Source: Burkholderiaceae bacterium
GTDB taxonomy: Bacteria > Pseudomonadota > Gammaproteobacteria > Burkholderiales > Burkholderiaceae_D
DNA length: 59,083 bases
Assembly (NCBI GenBank): GCA_019232795.1
Contig: JAFANH010000061.1
Span: forward strand, 1-59,083
Direction: 5' to 3'
The notes beneath the pieces are model-generated. The model ran no database searches. It saw only the letters and a program-made list of their open reading frames with translations, and was not told the origin of the DNA. Position numbers and translations under genes: made by a program. Of this stretch, positions 11,244-20,559 are shown piece after piece (position 1 is the stretch's first letter; the number at the start of each line of letters is the position of its first letter).

Positions 11244-12536
11244 CTAATGTGCGGCTTCCAGTTTGCCACCACGATTGATCTGCAACACCAACACCGCACA
11301 AGCCACGCACACGCCTCCCATCAACATAGACGAAGCAGTGTAAGTGCCCAGGCTGGCGCGTAGTGTGCCGGACAGGAAGTTGGCGAATGCGGCGCCCAGC
11401 TGGTGGCCGGCGGCGATCCAGCCGAATACCACCGGCGCCGCCATGCGGCCGAACACGTCGTTGGCCAGGCGCACCGTGGGCGGCACGGTGGCAATCCAGT
11501 CCAGGCCGTAGAACAAGGCGAACACCGGCAGGCCGAAATAGCCGAGCCCGAAGGCCTGCGGCAGGAACAGCAGGGCCAGGCCGCGCAAGCCGTAGTACCA
11601 AAACAGCAGGATGCGCGAATCGTAGCGGTCGGTGAGCCAGCCGGACATGGTGGTGCCGAGCAGGTCCAGCATGCCCATCGCCGCCAGGATGCCGGCGCCG
11701 CTGACGGCGCTGAGTCCGTAGTCGCCGCACATGGCGATGAATTGGGTGCCGATATAGCCGTTGGTGCTCATGCCGCACACGAAGAAGCTGGCGAACAGCA
11801 GCCAGAAGTCGCGCTTGGCCATGGCGCGCGTCAAGGCGTAGATGGCGACCATGAACAGGTTTTGCTTGCCATTGGACTCTTCCGCTTGTGGTGCCGGACC
11901 CGTGGCGCCGTAACTGCACAGGCCCAGCGCCTGCGGCGTTTCCGGCAGCAGCAGCGCGACCACGGGAATGGCCAGCGCGGCGATGGCGGCCACCATCCAG
12001 GCCACCGAACGCCAGCCCTGATGGGCGGTCATGGATGCCATCAGCGGCAGAAACACCATCTGGCCGGTGGCCGAGCTGGCGGTCAACAGACCCATGGCCA
12101 GGCCGCGCCGGGTTTCGAACCAGCGGCCGACCACGGTGGCGGCCAGCGTGGTGGCGGCAACGCCGCTGCCGCAGCCGACCACCATTCCCCAGGTCGCGAC
12201 CAGTTGCCAGGGTTGCTGCATCAGGGTGGAGAGTGCGGTACCGGCGGACAGCAGCAACAGTCCCCCCATGACCACGGGGCGGATGCCGAAGCGTTGCATG
12301 GCGGCGGCGGAAAACGGGCCGATCAAGCCATACAGGGCGATGTTGACCGAGATGGCGAAGGAAATGGTCGAGCGGCTCCAGCCGAATTCCTGCTCCAGGG
12401 GCACGATCAGCACCGCCGGCGTGGCGCGGATGCCGGCCGCGGTCAGCAAGACCAGGAAGATCAGGGCGACGACGATCCAGGCGTAATGGAAGCGTGATGC
12501 GGAACGAGTGGCGAGATGTTTGGCGAAGGCGGTCAT
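11244..12536 (-). CDS. Major facilitator superfamily transporter
   Basis: An inner-membrane secondary transporter of about 430 aa with twelve predicted membrane segments. The first is YAWIVVALIFLVLLTAAGIRA, and the segment-2/3 loop ends MQRFGIRPVVMGG. The FGWSRSTISFA stretch after the first loop is common in the monocarboxylate/oxalate–formate antiporter-like MFS branch, so an organic acid substrate is plausible but not shown. I chose the ATG at 12536 (MTAFAKHLATRSASRFHYAW) because the longer reading from 12629 adds a non-conserved, non-hydrophobic tail. It converges with yidC across repeats and is divergent from mnmE. Confidence 0.85.
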   Translation of the reverse strand: MTAFAKHLATRSASRFHYAWIVVALIFLVLLTAAGIRATPAVLIVPLEQEFGWSRSTISFAISVNIALYGLIGPFSAAAMQRFGIRPVVMGGLLLLSAGTALSTLMQQPWQLVATWGMVVGCGSGVAATTLAATVVGRWFETRRGLAMGLLTASSATGQMVFLPLMASMTAHQGWRSVAWMVAAIAALAIPVVALLLPETPQALGLCSYGATGPAPQAEESNGKQNLFMVAIYALTRAMAKRDFWLLFASFFVCGMSTNGYIGTQFIAMCGDYGLSAVSGAGILAAMGMLDLLGTTMSGWLTDRYDSRILLFWYYGLRGLALLFLPQAFGLGYFGLPVFALFYGLDWIATVPPTVRLANDVFGRMAAPVVFGWIAAGHQLGAAFANFLSGTLRASLGTYTASSMLMGGVCVACAVLVLQINRGGKLEAAH

Positions 12537-12720
12537 GGCGTAAGGTTCGAGTGAACCGGCAGCATAACAAGCTTCCCGCGGGCTTGCTGGCGGCACTTCA
12601 AGGCGACTTGCGTGACTGAAGTGCGGCATTCACGCCACAAACCGTTATTGCGCGAGAACAATGCTGCGATAATGAATGCGCGGTTTTGAGTTTGAGCGTT
12701 CCTTTTTTTTATCTGGATTT

Positions 12721-14112
12721 ATGCTTTTCGATTCGTTTCCCATTGCAGCCATCGCTACCGCGCCAGGGCGCGGCGGCATCGGCGTGGTGCGCCTGTCCGG
12801 CAAGAATATCGCCAGCCTGATTCCTCTCGTTTGCCGCCTGCCCGCAACGACCACTACGCCACAGCCGCGCCATGCGACCTACACCGCTTTCGTCAACGCC
12901 GACGGCAGCGCGATCGACCAGGGTCTGGCGATTTTTTTCCAGGGACCGCATTCCTACACTGGGGAAGACGTGCTCGAGCTGCAAGGCCACGGCGGGCCGG
13001 TGGTGCTGCAAATGCTGCTGGCGCGCTGCCTGGAGGCGGGTAAGGAAATCGGCTTGCGGCTGGCGCAGCCGGGCGAGTTTACGCACCGCGCCTTCCTCAA
13101 CGACAAGCTCGACCTGGCGCAGGCCGAGGCGGTGGCCGACTTGATCGAAGCTTCGACCGAGGCGGCGGCTAAGTCGGCTTCGCAGTCGTTGTCGGGCCAG
13201 TTTTCCAAAGTGATCCACGAATTGGTTGAACAAGTGGTGCATTTGCGCATGCTGGTGGAGGCGACGCTTGATTTTCCCGAAGAGGAAATCGATTTCCTGC
13301 AGAAATCCGATGCGCGCGGCCAACTCACGCGCATCCGCAACAGCCTGGAGCTGGTGTTCAACCAGGCGGCCCAGGGCGCCATGCTGCGCGACGGTTTGAA
13401 CATCGTGCTGGCGGGCCAGCCCAACGTCGGCAAGTCATCGCTGCTGAACGCCTTGGCCGGCGCCGATATCGCGATCGTGACGCCGATTGCCGGCACCACG
13501 CGCGACAAGGTGAGCGAAACCATACAGATCGAAGGCGTGCCGGTCAACGTGATCGATACGGCCGGCATCCGCGAAGAGGAAGATGCGAACGACGAGGTCG
13601 AGCGCATCGGCATCGCCCGCACCTGGGCGGCCGTGAAAACCGCAGACGTCATCATGCACGTGCTCGATGCGGCGCGCGGACCGACCGTTGCCGACGAACA
13701 CGTTCTGGCGCGTTTCCCGGAAGGCGTGCCGGTGGTGCGCGTGTGGAACAAGATCGATCTTTCGGGCCACCGGCCCAACATCGAACAGCTGGAAGACGCC
13801 ACCCACATCTATCTGTCTGCGCTCGATCACGTCGGCATCGATTTGCTGCGCGCCGAGTTGCTGCGCCTGGCCGGCTGGCAGCAGACCGGCGAGTCGCTCT
13901 ATCTGGCGCGCGAGCGCCACCTGATCGCGCTCAAGGCGGCGCACCAGCATTTGGAAAACGCCGCCGAGCTGGCTGCCAGGGAGGATCAGGCGCTGGACTT
14001 GTTTGCCGAAGAATTGCGCTTGACGCAAGAGCGCCTGAACAGCATTACCGGAGAATTCACCTCGGACGATTTGCTTGGCGTGATCTTCAGCCGCTTCTGT
14101 ATCGGGAAATAG
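12721..14112 (+). CDS. mnmE: tRNA uridine-5-carboxymethylaminomethyl modification GTPase MnmE
   Basis: A K+-activated GTPase that, with MnmG, modifies U34 of several tRNAs. It is 463 aa from the ATG at 12721 ([21 protein letters not shown]), the canonical start; an upstream in-frame ATG at 12676 adds 15 non-conserved residues. The N-terminal tetrahydrofolate-binding domain contains [18 protein letters not shown]. The G domain has G1 [14 protein letters not shown], a GTTRD switch, DTAGIRE and NKID. The C-terminal FCIGK motif, with the cysteine needed for modification, is intact. It completes the conserved origin-proximal block. Confidence 0.97.
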   Translation: MLFDSFPIAAIATAPGRGGIGVVRLSGKNIASLIPLVCRLPATTTTPQPRHATYTAFVNADGSAIDQGLAIFFQGPHSYTGEDVLELQGHGGPVVLQMLLARCLEAGKEIGLRLAQPGEFTHRAFLNDKLDLAQAEAVADLIEASTEAAAKSASQSLSGQFSKVIHELVEQVVHLRMLVEATLDFPEEEIDFLQKSDARGQLTRIRNSLELVFNQAAQGAMLRDGLNIVLAGQPNVGKSSLLNALAGADIAIVTPIAGTTRDKVSETIQIEGVPVNVIDTAGIREEEDANDEVERIGIARTWAAVKTADVIMHVLDAARGPTVADEHVLARFPEGVPVVRVWNKIDLSGHRPNIEQLEDATHIYLSALDHVGIDLLRAELLRLAGWQQTGESLYLARERHLIALKAAHQHLENAAELAAREDQALDLFAEELRLTQERLNSITGEFTSDDLLGVIFSRFCIGK

Positions 14113-14238
14113 CCGGTGTTCCAAACGTTCGATATGGGGATTTTCCTGCGTGTGTGACCGGCATTTTTATAGAATAGCCGTACCGATGATAGCCGCACGA
14201 TCGCGCGCCGGCTTTCAGGAAATAGTGGAGAGATAGGC

Positions 14239-14658
14239 ATGAAAGACATGAAAGGCATCATGTCCGTGATGGCTGGTTTGTTCGTGGCGATATGGCTGTG
14301 CGGCTGCTCGACCGAGAGGGAAGTGCATACGGCCGACGGTTCCATGGTCTACGCCATCGATTGCTATGCGCAGGGTGTGCAAGCCTGTACGGAAAAGGCC
14401 GGCGAAATCTGCGGCGCGCTCGGCTATCACTTCGTGAAGCCGGACGGTACGCGCGTGTCGGCTGAATCGGTACTGAAGCCGCCGCCGGCGCCGGAAACCA
14501 AATCCAAACCCGCTCCCCCCTCGGACCCCAAGTCCGCTTCCGTGACGCGCTCGTCCGGCGACACCGGCAAGCCGGCGGCCGCAAGCGATGCGAATAGCGA
14601 CTCGCCGTTTGCCGGCTTCAAGCTCGACCGCAAGCTGTACATCGTATGCCGCGCATGA
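14239..14658 (+). CDS. Putative lipoprotein
   Basis: A 139-aa protein with a lipoprotein signal: a hydrophobic stretch MSVMAGLFVAIWLCGC ends in an LCGC lipobox, with Cys at about residue 23. The mature part begins with a Cys-containing segment (YAIDCYAQGVQACTEKAGEICGALGYHFV), then a Pro/Lys/Ser-rich low-complexity linker at about 75–115, and ends with a short LDRKLYIVCRA. GGAGAG at 14226–14231 serves as the ribosome site. I do not recognise a named family; the Cys-rich N-terminal part resembles small outer-membrane-associated lipoproteins. It stands alone between mnmE and the next gene. Confidence 0.7.
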   Translation: MKDMKGIMSVMAGLFVAIWLCGCSTEREVHTADGSMVYAIDCYAQGVQACTEKAGEICGALGYHFVKPDGTRVSAESVLKPPPAPETKSKPAPPSDPKSASVTRSSGDTGKPAAASDANSDSPFAGFKLDRKLYIVCRA

Positions 14659-14963
14659 AGTGATGCGGCCCTTGCGCTGAATTTTTTCTCATATGAAATA
14701 TTCAGCCCAGCCTCACTAGCCTCGATTTAGCCTCAATTGCCGGGTGAGCAGCCCGGTTCCCTGCCTGTTCGCCCCCGGCCGCGCGCCGTTTCCGGGAAAA
14801 GGAGACGAATTCCGTTCGCTCCGTTCCGGCATTTTCACCGTCCACTCCAGCATTTGTGCAGTCCGTCGCAATCGCATGGCGCTATCCTGCGCGTTTTCCT
14901 ACAGTGAGCATACCGAAACACAACCGCAACACAACCGCAACACCACCACTGAAAGGAAGAATC
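14659..14963. other. Intergenic stretch, nothing recognised
   Basis: About 305 bp with no convincing gene, hairpin or promoter pair. AGGAAG at 14953–14958 is the ribosome-binding site of the next small gene. Confidence 0.5.
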
Positions 14964-15236
14964 ATGAACACCATTCGCACAATCGAAAGCGCAACCTTGG
15001 TTTCCATCGGTGTATTTTGCGCATCCGCCATGATCAACATTGCCTTGCATACCAACGGCTTTTTGGCTGGCGAAACACTGCAAGCCGTTCCGGCCGAGCA
15101 GATTCAAACCATTACCGTGAGCGCAAAGCGTTTGTCGGCAGCCGAGAAAGCGCAAGCCTTGCGTGAGCAAAATGCGCTGACCGACACCTTGGCGGTCGAG
15201 CATAGCGGCAGGGTCGGCGTGTTGCACGCCGGCTGA
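14964..15236 (+). CDS. Small hypothetical protein with N-terminal membrane segment
   Basis: A 90-aa protein preceded by a good ribosome site (AGGAAGAATC before the ATG). Residues 8–30 (ESATLVSIGVFCASAMINIAL) form a membrane segment or signal, followed by a polar tail containing IQTITVSAKRLSAAEKAQAL. Small proteins of this kind, with a VVVTGKR-like stretch, are common in Burkholderiales and have no known function. It lies about 215 bp upstream of the DUF1700 gene on the same strand. Confidence 0.6.
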   Translation: MNTIRTIESATLVSIGVFCASAMINIALHTNGFLAGETLQAVPAEQIQTITVSAKRLSAAEKAQALREQNALTDTLAVEHSGRVGVLHAG

Positions 15237-15449
15237 TACCGTCCTGCCATACCCCAGGCAATACGGCCTGTACCCCGGAATGCGCAGTCTGTCGCATGTT
15301 CGTGGCGTCGGCGGCCGGAGCGGCTTAAAGTGAAATGCAAGACTGTGGCCGGGCAAAAATGCCCAGGCACAAGAAGTACAAGACAGGAATGAAGCAGGTC
15401 AGCAGGTTGATGGCGGCGTAAAAAAATGGTGCCGACAAGGAGGAAGGAT

Positions 15450-16391
15450 ATGAACAGGTTTGAATATTTGGATGCATTGCGCAATGCCTTGCGGGCGGCG
15501 CCGAACGGCATGCCGGAAGCGATGGTCGCCGCTATCGTGGCCGATTGCGAGCGCCGCTTCGCCGAGCGCAGCACGGCCGACCAGACGGAAGAAGAGATCA
15601 TGGCCGGCATGGGCGATCCGCAGCAGTTGGCTGCGCAGAAGGTGGCCGAAATGCGCGCCGCGCTCCAGCCCAATGCGTCGCTGCAAAAGAAGGGTGCGCC
15701 CAACCTGTTTCGCATGTTTTTTTCGGTGATCGGCTTGTCGGTATTTAACCTGTTCATGCTGATTCCCGGTGTGGTGTATGCCTCGCTGTTGTTTGCCGCC
15801 TTTGTGACGTCCTTGGCTTTTTACGGCAGCGGCATCGTGGTCACGGCGGCGAGCCTGGCCGGCGTCGGCGGCCAGAGCACTCAAACCGTCATGCACGACC
15901 GGGTGCATGCGAGCGGGACGATCAATTCGGATGACGGCAAGACATCGATAGCCATCGGTGACGCCGGCCTTCATATAAAAAGCGCTGCACCCGCGTCGGC
16001 AACGGCGGATGCAAAGACGATGGCAGCTCCGGCCAAGGCTGCGGCCAAGGGCGACGCCGTTGCGGCGACGACCAGCGATCGACATGACGCCGGCCGAAAT
16101 GCAGATCACCAGGACTCGGCTTCCCTGAGTGTGCGTGATGACAACGGCGCGCGCATAGACATCGACGACGCCGGAGTCAGCATTCGCAGCGATGATGACG
16201 ACTTTCCGCGCGTCGTGATCCTCGGCTCCGACTTGCTTGGCCTGTCGCGCGTCACCTTGGCCGTCATCGGCATCTGCCTGGTGATGGGTGGCACCGTTCT
16301 GTTCCTGCTCTGCCTGGCGGTCGGCAGATTCACCTGGATCGGTCTGAGCCGCCTCGCACAGATGGAATTTGCCGTATTGAAGGGCGCTTGA
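15450..16391 (+). CDS. DUF1700 (HAAS-domain) membrane protein
   Basis: A 313-aa protein starting at the ATG at 15450 with a perfect AGGAGG at 15439–15444; the longer reading from 15426 has no such site. The N-terminal 75 residues (MNRFEYLDALRNALRAAPNG onward, with GDPQQLAAQKVAEMR) form the soluble HAAS helical domain of DUF1700. Membrane segments follow at about 88–130 and again at about 260–290. The middle contains a low-complexity Ala-rich part. DUF1700 proteins usually follow a PadR-type regulator and precede a DUF2807/DUF4097 protein. Here the partner follows, 51 bp downstream, but no PadR gene precedes it. Confidence 0.82.
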   Translation: MNRFEYLDALRNALRAAPNGMPEAMVAAIVADCERRFAERSTADQTEEEIMAGMGDPQQLAAQKVAEMRAALQPNASLQKKGAPNLFRMFFSVIGLSVFNLFMLIPGVVYASLLFAAFVTSLAFYGSGIVVTAASLAGVGGQSTQTVMHDRVHASGTINSDDGKTSIAIGDAGLHIKSAAPASATADAKTMAAPAKAAAKGDAVAATTSDRHDAGRNADHQDSASLSVRDDNGARIDIDDAGVSIRSDDDDFPRVVILGSDLLGLSRVTLAVIGICLVMGGTVLFLLCLAVGRFTWIGLSRLAQMEFAVLKGA

Positions 16392-16442
16392 AGCTGTTTG
16401 ATCACCCCCCAATTAATAATTTTTTTCAAGTAGGAGATGAAG

Positions 16443-17264
16443 ATGAAAGTTCTGATGAGAGTCGGCGCGGGGATGTTGATGCTGGCCGTGGCATTGATCG
16501 GCGTGTCGTTCGGCGTGCTGCGCGCAGAAGGTGTCGGTGAATATGATATCGGCGATTACAACAACGGCAAGCATGCTCTGGCCAGCGAGACGCGCAAGGT
16601 GGATGCCGGCGTCTCGACCATCGACCTTGACGGCCCGGTTGACCTGGTGCTGAAACAAGGTTCAACGCCTAGCCTCGTGGTGCGCGCGGAACAAAACATG
16701 TTGGCGCGCGTGAAGACCGTGCAGAACGGCAGCAGTTTGCGTATCGACGCCGAGGGGCACGTATTTCATTTCAACCGCCCGATGCGCGTGGAGCTGACTC
16801 TGCCGTCGCTGCAGCAACTATCCATGCACGGCAGCGGCGACAGCCGTGTCAGCGGCTTCAGCGGCGACAAGCTGACGCTGGCCTTGCATGGTTCCGGCGA
16901 CATTCGTTTCGACGGTCAATACCAGCATGTGAATGCCGGCCTGTTCGGCAGCGGCGATCTCGACTTGAAACTCCTCAATGCCGGCGACGTCGCGCTCGAT
17001 CTGCAAGGCTCGGGAGATATTTCCACCAGCGGGCAAAGCAAGTCCCTGACGGCCCGTGTCACGGGATCCGGCGACCTCGATGCGGAAAAATTGCTGGCCG
17101 ACGCCGTCAAGATAGACGTGCTCGGTTCGGGCGACTCCAGTGTCTATGCAAAGCAGTCGATTGCCGTCGATCTGACCGGCAGCGGCGACATCGACGTGCA
17201 CGGCAACCCGGCGCAGCGCCAAATCAATAAGCTGGGTTCGGGCGACATAAGCTGGGAAAACTAA
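16443..17264 (+). CDS. GIN-domain (DUF2807) beta-helix protein, exported
   Basis: A 273-aa protein with an N-terminal signal or anchor (MKVLMRVGAGMLMLAVALIG). The ATG at 16443 is six bases after AGGAG; the earlier ATG at 16437 overlaps it. The mature part has at least eight GSGD or closely similar turns (HGSGDSR, HGSGDIR, FGSGDLD, QGSGDIS, TGSGDLD, LGSGDSS, TGSGDID, LGSGDIS) about 18–20 residues apart, as in the single-stranded right-handed beta-helix of DUF2807. This family acts at the cell envelope, with unknown ligands. It forms a two-gene unit with the DUF1700 protein. Confidence 0.85.
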   Translation: MKVLMRVGAGMLMLAVALIGVSFGVLRAEGVGEYDIGDYNNGKHALASETRKVDAGVSTIDLDGPVDLVLKQGSTPSLVVRAEQNMLARVKTVQNGSSLRIDAEGHVFHFNRPMRVELTLPSLQQLSMHGSGDSRVSGFSGDKLTLALHGSGDIRFDGQYQHVNAGLFGSGDLDLKLLNAGDVALDLQGSGDISTSGQSKSLTARVTGSGDLDAEKLLADAVKIDVLGSGDSSVYAKQSIAVDLTGSGDIDVHGNPAQRQINKLGSGDISWEN

Positions 17265-17323
17265 AACCTGCTTATGATCTTACTGCGCGGCCCCCAGTCG
17301 GCGCAGTTGAAAGTCTCCTTTGG

Positions 17324-17367
17324 GCGCAGTCAGCGTGTTTGAAACACGCCGGCTGCGCGATTTTTTT
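17324..17367 (+). terminator. Terminator overlapping the 3' end of the asparaginase gene
   Basis: GCGCAG at 17324–17329 pairs with CTGCGC at 17353–17358, with an inner CGTGTTTGAAACACG hairpin, followed by seven T residues. It would end the DUF1700–GIN transcript on the plus strand while encoding the last codons and stop of the opposite asparaginase gene. Confidence 0.75.
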
Positions 17368-17815
17368 CCACCTTGTCCCAGCCGAATATCTGCCCGTTCA
17401 TGGCGACGTAGACGCCGGCCGGCAGGGTCTGCGCCACGCCGCAGGCGAAGCCGAAATTGAACAGCGCATCCGAATTCGCAATCTCGTAGGGAATCATGGC
17501 GCCGGTCAGCACGATGGTTTTGCCCAGCTTGGCCTGGCCGAGCACGGCTGCCGTTTCGCGCATGGTGTCGGTGCCGTGGATGATGACGATGGCCGGCTCC
17601 GCGGCCTTGCTGCAGGCGTCGAGCACACGCTGGCGGTCGTGGTCTTGCATGTCGAGCGAATCGAGCAGGGGCAACTCCTGCAGAGTCGCCGGGACCGTGA
17701 TGCGCGCGCGCTTGATCACGTCCTGCAAATGGCTGGCGCCGAAGCCGAGCGCGCCGGCGATTTCATCATAGTGCTTGTCGAAGGTGCCGCCGGTGGCGAC
17801 GATGCGCAAAGTCAT
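17330..17815 (-). CDS. Single-domain asparaginase
   Basis: A 161-aa protein equal to the N-terminal domain of type I/II L-asparaginases (about 320–340 aa). It has both active-site threonine motifs: ATGGTFDK at residues 7–14 and HGTDTM at about 79–84. The typical C-terminal domain is absent; the frame ends naturally in VEKNRAAGVFQTR. Stand-alone N-domain asparaginase-like proteins of about 160 aa are known in proteobacteria, so this is probably a complete gene rather than a truncation. Whether it hydrolyses asparagine is not shown. Confidence 0.82.
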   Translation of the reverse strand: MTLRIVATGGTFDKHYDEIAGALGFGASHLQDVIKRARITVPATLQELPLLDSLDMQDHDRQRVLDACSKAAEPAIVIIHGTDTMRETAAVLGQAKLGKTIVLTGAMIPYEIANSDALFNFGFACGVAQTLPAGVYVAMNGQIFGWDKVEKNRAAGVFQTR

Positions 17816-17992
17816 GGGATGCCTGTGAGGGATGGAAAGGCGGCAAGCGCCGTAAACCGGAAATTATAGTGAAAATCTGCGTTGCGCACGTCGTGGCAGC
17901 ACGAGGATTTTTTTATTTTTGACTTGCTCTGGTCAAGCCGGAAAAGCTTGCTATTCTAGGTAGAACGTCGTTTGTATTCGAACTTGCCAAGT

Positions 17993-18733
17993 ATGAAACC
18001 TGTCGCGCCCGGCACCGTCATTTTCCACCGCTATCGCGGCTATGGCGTGATCACGGCCGTGAATTTGCTGACGGGCTGGATTTCGGCGCGCTTCGGCAGC
18101 GAATCGCGCACGCTGGACTTGAACCTGTCGACCGATGAGATCCAGCATGCCGACGGCGAACCCATTCTGTTCCGCCTGCAACCGCCCGACCGCATGCCGC
18201 ATGCGCGCCTGATGGCCATGGTGCGCGAATTGCATCGCGCCGGCTACCAGAAGCTTTACCTGTACAGCTGGCCCAAGCCATCCGGCCTGCATTGGCGCTG
18301 GCATTTGTTCACCGGGCAGCGCAACTGGATGCAGCGCCCCTGGCGTGAGGGCTGGTACGGGACAGGCGCCGACTACAACTTCAACCCGGTGCTGGGCTGG
18401 GGCGACGCGCCGACCGCGACCCCGGCCGAATTGGCGAGCTGCCTGGCGCAATTCGATCCGACCGGCATGGCGCAGGCGCTGGGGCGAGACGAGGATCATG
18501 CCGAGTGGTTTGCGGCGGCCTGCGATGCCTTGCTGCCGAACTATGCGTTCAGCCTGGGGTGGGAGCATAGCGGAGGCAATCTTGCGCAGCCCGACAGCGT
18601 GCCGGTCATTGCCGTGCGGCGCAATCTGCCCGATTACGCCGGAGCGCCGATTGCCTGGCCGCCGGGTTGGAAGCAGTTGTGGCGTACCGGTTCGGGACGG
18701 ACCAGGCGCGCTGATACGGTGCTGGAGCCCTGA
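17993..18733 (+). CDS. Conserved hypothetical protein
   Basis: A 246-aa soluble protein, with no signal peptide or membrane segment, starting at the ATG at 17993 (MKPVAPGTVIFHRYRGYGV). It is rich in Trp and Tyr (for example WPKPSGLHWRWHLFTGQRNW). The first 60 residues look like a small beta-barrel (FHRYRGYGVITAVNLLTGWISARF). I do not recognise the family. The stop TGA is followed by a 12-bp tandem repeat with more in-frame TGA codons. Confidence 0.65.
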   Translation: MKPVAPGTVIFHRYRGYGVITAVNLLTGWISARFGSESRTLDLNLSTDEIQHADGEPILFRLQPPDRMPHARLMAMVRELHRAGYQKLYLYSWPKPSGLHWRWHLFTGQRNWMQRPWREGWYGTGADYNFNPVLGWGDAPTATPAELASCLAQFDPTGMAQALGRDEDHAEWFAAACDALLPNYAFSLGWEHSGGNLAQPDSVPVIAVRRNLPDYAGAPIAWPPGWKQLWRTGSGRTRRADTVLEP

Positions 18734-18746
18734 GCCGGATTGATTT

Positions 18747-18782
18747 GGGTTTGATCTCGGGTTTGATCTCGGGTTTGATCTG
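18747..18782. repeat. 12-bp tandem repeat, three copies, at convergent gene ends
   Basis: GGGTTTGATCTC is repeated at 18747, 18759 and 18771 (the last copy ends in TG). In the frame of the upstream plus-strand gene each unit has a TGA (18752, 18764, 18776), so three extra in-frame stops follow the first. It also abuts the stop codon of the opposite protease gene. Confidence 0.9.
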
Positions 18783-20492
18783 TTAACCGGCGCCCAGCTC
18801 ACTCAAGGCTGCGCTGGCTTCGCGGTTCCCTTGCGCCGCCGACTTCCTGTACCAGGTCGTGGCGAGCGCGACATCCTTGGCGGTGCCCCAGCCATTGGCG
18901 TACATGCGCCCGAGATTGTATTGTGCCGCGGCATTGCCGGCGTTGGCCGCGGGGTCGAGCCATTTCAACGCCTTCGGATAATCGCGATCGATCCCCAGGC
19001 CGTTGAGGTAGCAGCGCCCGACATTCGCCTGCCCAAACACATTGCCATGCGTGGCAGCCTTGTAGTACCAGGCTGCCGCGATCTTCAAGTCTTTGCCGAT
19101 ACCGTAGCCGTTTTCATACATCACGCCCAGATTGTTCTCGGCAGTGGCGTTTCCTGCCGCCACCGCTTTGTTGTACCACTTGACGGCTTCGACATAATCG
19201 CGCGCGACAGACCAGCCGCTTGCATAGAAAAAGCCGACTTTCATCTCGGCGTTGGAGTGATTTTGCGCTGCCGCTTTCACATACCAATGGAATGCGGCGG
19301 GAAGGTCCTTGCCGACACCGCGGCCTTCTTCATAAAGCAAGCCCAGGCTATATTGGCCTGGCGCATATCCGGATTCCGCCGCGGTGTTATACCACTTCAA
19401 CGCCTCGGCATAGTTTTTCTCGACACCCCAGCCATAGCTATAGCAGTTGGTCAAATATATTTGCGCGTCGGGATTGCCGCCTGCGGCCCCCTTTTTGTAC
19501 CACTTGATGGCCTCCTGGGGGTCTCTCGAGACGCCTTCGCCCCTCTCATACATGAGTCCCAATGCGGCCTGCGCAGGGGCGTATCCCAGCTCCGCGGCCT
19601 TGCCGTAGAGCTGCAGGGCTTTGAAGTATTCCTTGCTCTGATAGTTCAGTCCGGCTTGCCTGTACATTTCCGCGAGCGCCGCGTCGGCCTCGTATTTCGG
19701 TATTCCCTTGGGCGTGGCTTGCGAACCGGCATCTTCCGTATCGCCGCCCTTGACGGCAAGAATGAAGACAACCGCATGTTCCGCGTCGGCCGCAGCCTCG
19801 GTAAAGGGTTTGACCTTGTTCCCGGTCTGCTTGGGAAGTTTGTCGAGCAAACCCGGCACGGTCGAGGCGAGTTCGAGCAGGTAATTCGACTTGACAGCGT
19901 AATTGACGTTTTCCGGAAGCGAGCCATCGGTTCGCAGCGTCGCGTTTGCCAAAAGATGGCTTGATGTAAGGCCGATGACGTGGCCGCTTTTATCAATCAG
20001 CGGTCCGCCCGAATTTCCCGGTTGGATGGGCACCGATATCTGGAAATGATTGGGTTCACCTTCTATGCCGGACAAACTGCTGATGATGCCCTCGGTGATC
20101 TTGGCCTCATCGCCCTGCAATTCCGGGCGCGGAAAACCGACGGTAAAGGCGGATTCACCCTTGAGTACGCCGATGGACGGACGAATCGGCAGCGCAGGAA
20201 AGCCGGTGAGCGAAGGCTTGACGTCGCGCAGAGACGCCTTTTCATTGACTTCGGTAATTTTCAGGATGGCGACGTCGTTGGCGACATCCCGGCGGACAAC
20301 GGTAACCTTGTAGACGTTTTCATGAAAATCGCGAATCGCAATTTCCGATGTGTTGTCGACGACGTGATTGTTGGTGGCGATGTAGCCGTCCGCAGTGATG
20401 AAAAAGCCGGTTCCGCTGACCATGTTTTCGGCGAACGCACTCGTGCAGGATACGAATGCCATCAACAATACGGAAAGAATCGGCTTCATCAT
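18783..20492 (-). CDS. Secreted trypsin-like serine protease with Sel1 repeats
   Basis: A 569-aa protein from the ATG at 20492; the longer reading from 20765 adds an arginine-rich, non-conserved stretch. A signal peptide (MMKPILSVLLMAFVSCTSAFA) leads a trypsin-2/DegP-like protease domain with the triad His43 (NNHVV), Asp73 (ANDVAIL) and Ser161 (PGNSGGP). From about residue 300 to the end there are about eight Sel1-like TPR repeats of 36 residues (AALGLMYERGEGVSRDP, YSLGLLYEEGRGVGKDL and so on). The protease would act in the periplasm, with the repeats as a protein-binding arm. No PDZ domain is present. The substrate is unknown. Confidence 0.88.
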   Translation of the reverse strand: MMKPILSVLLMAFVSCTSAFAENMVSGTGFFITADGYIATNNHVVDNTSEIAIRDFHENVYKVTVVRRDVANDVAILKITEVNEKASLRDVKPSLTGFPALPIRPSIGVLKGESAFTVGFPRPELQGDEAKITEGIISSLSGIEGEPNHFQISVPIQPGNSGGPLIDKSGHVIGLTSSHLLANATLRTDGSLPENVNYAVKSNYLLELASTVPGLLDKLPKQTGNKVKPFTEAAADAEHAVVFILAVKGGDTEDAGSQATPKGIPKYEADAALAEMYRQAGLNYQSKEYFKALQLYGKAAELGYAPAQAALGLMYERGEGVSRDPQEAIKWYKKGAAGGNPDAQIYLTNCYSYGWGVEKNYAEALKWYNTAAESGYAPGQYSLGLLYEEGRGVGKDLPAAFHWYVKAAAQNHSNAEMKVGFFYASGWSVARDYVEAVKWYNKAVAAGNATAENNLGVMYENGYGIGKDLKIAAAWYYKAATHGNVFGQANVGRCYLNGLGIDRDYPKALKWLDPAANAGNAAAQYNLGRMYANGWGTAKDVALATTWYRKSAAQGNREASAALSELGAG

Positions 20493-20559
20493 TGTGTGCA
20501 CCCGGCAATGTCGAAATGCAAAGTATAGCCAGATTCGATTTCGCGACAAACAACATTTC

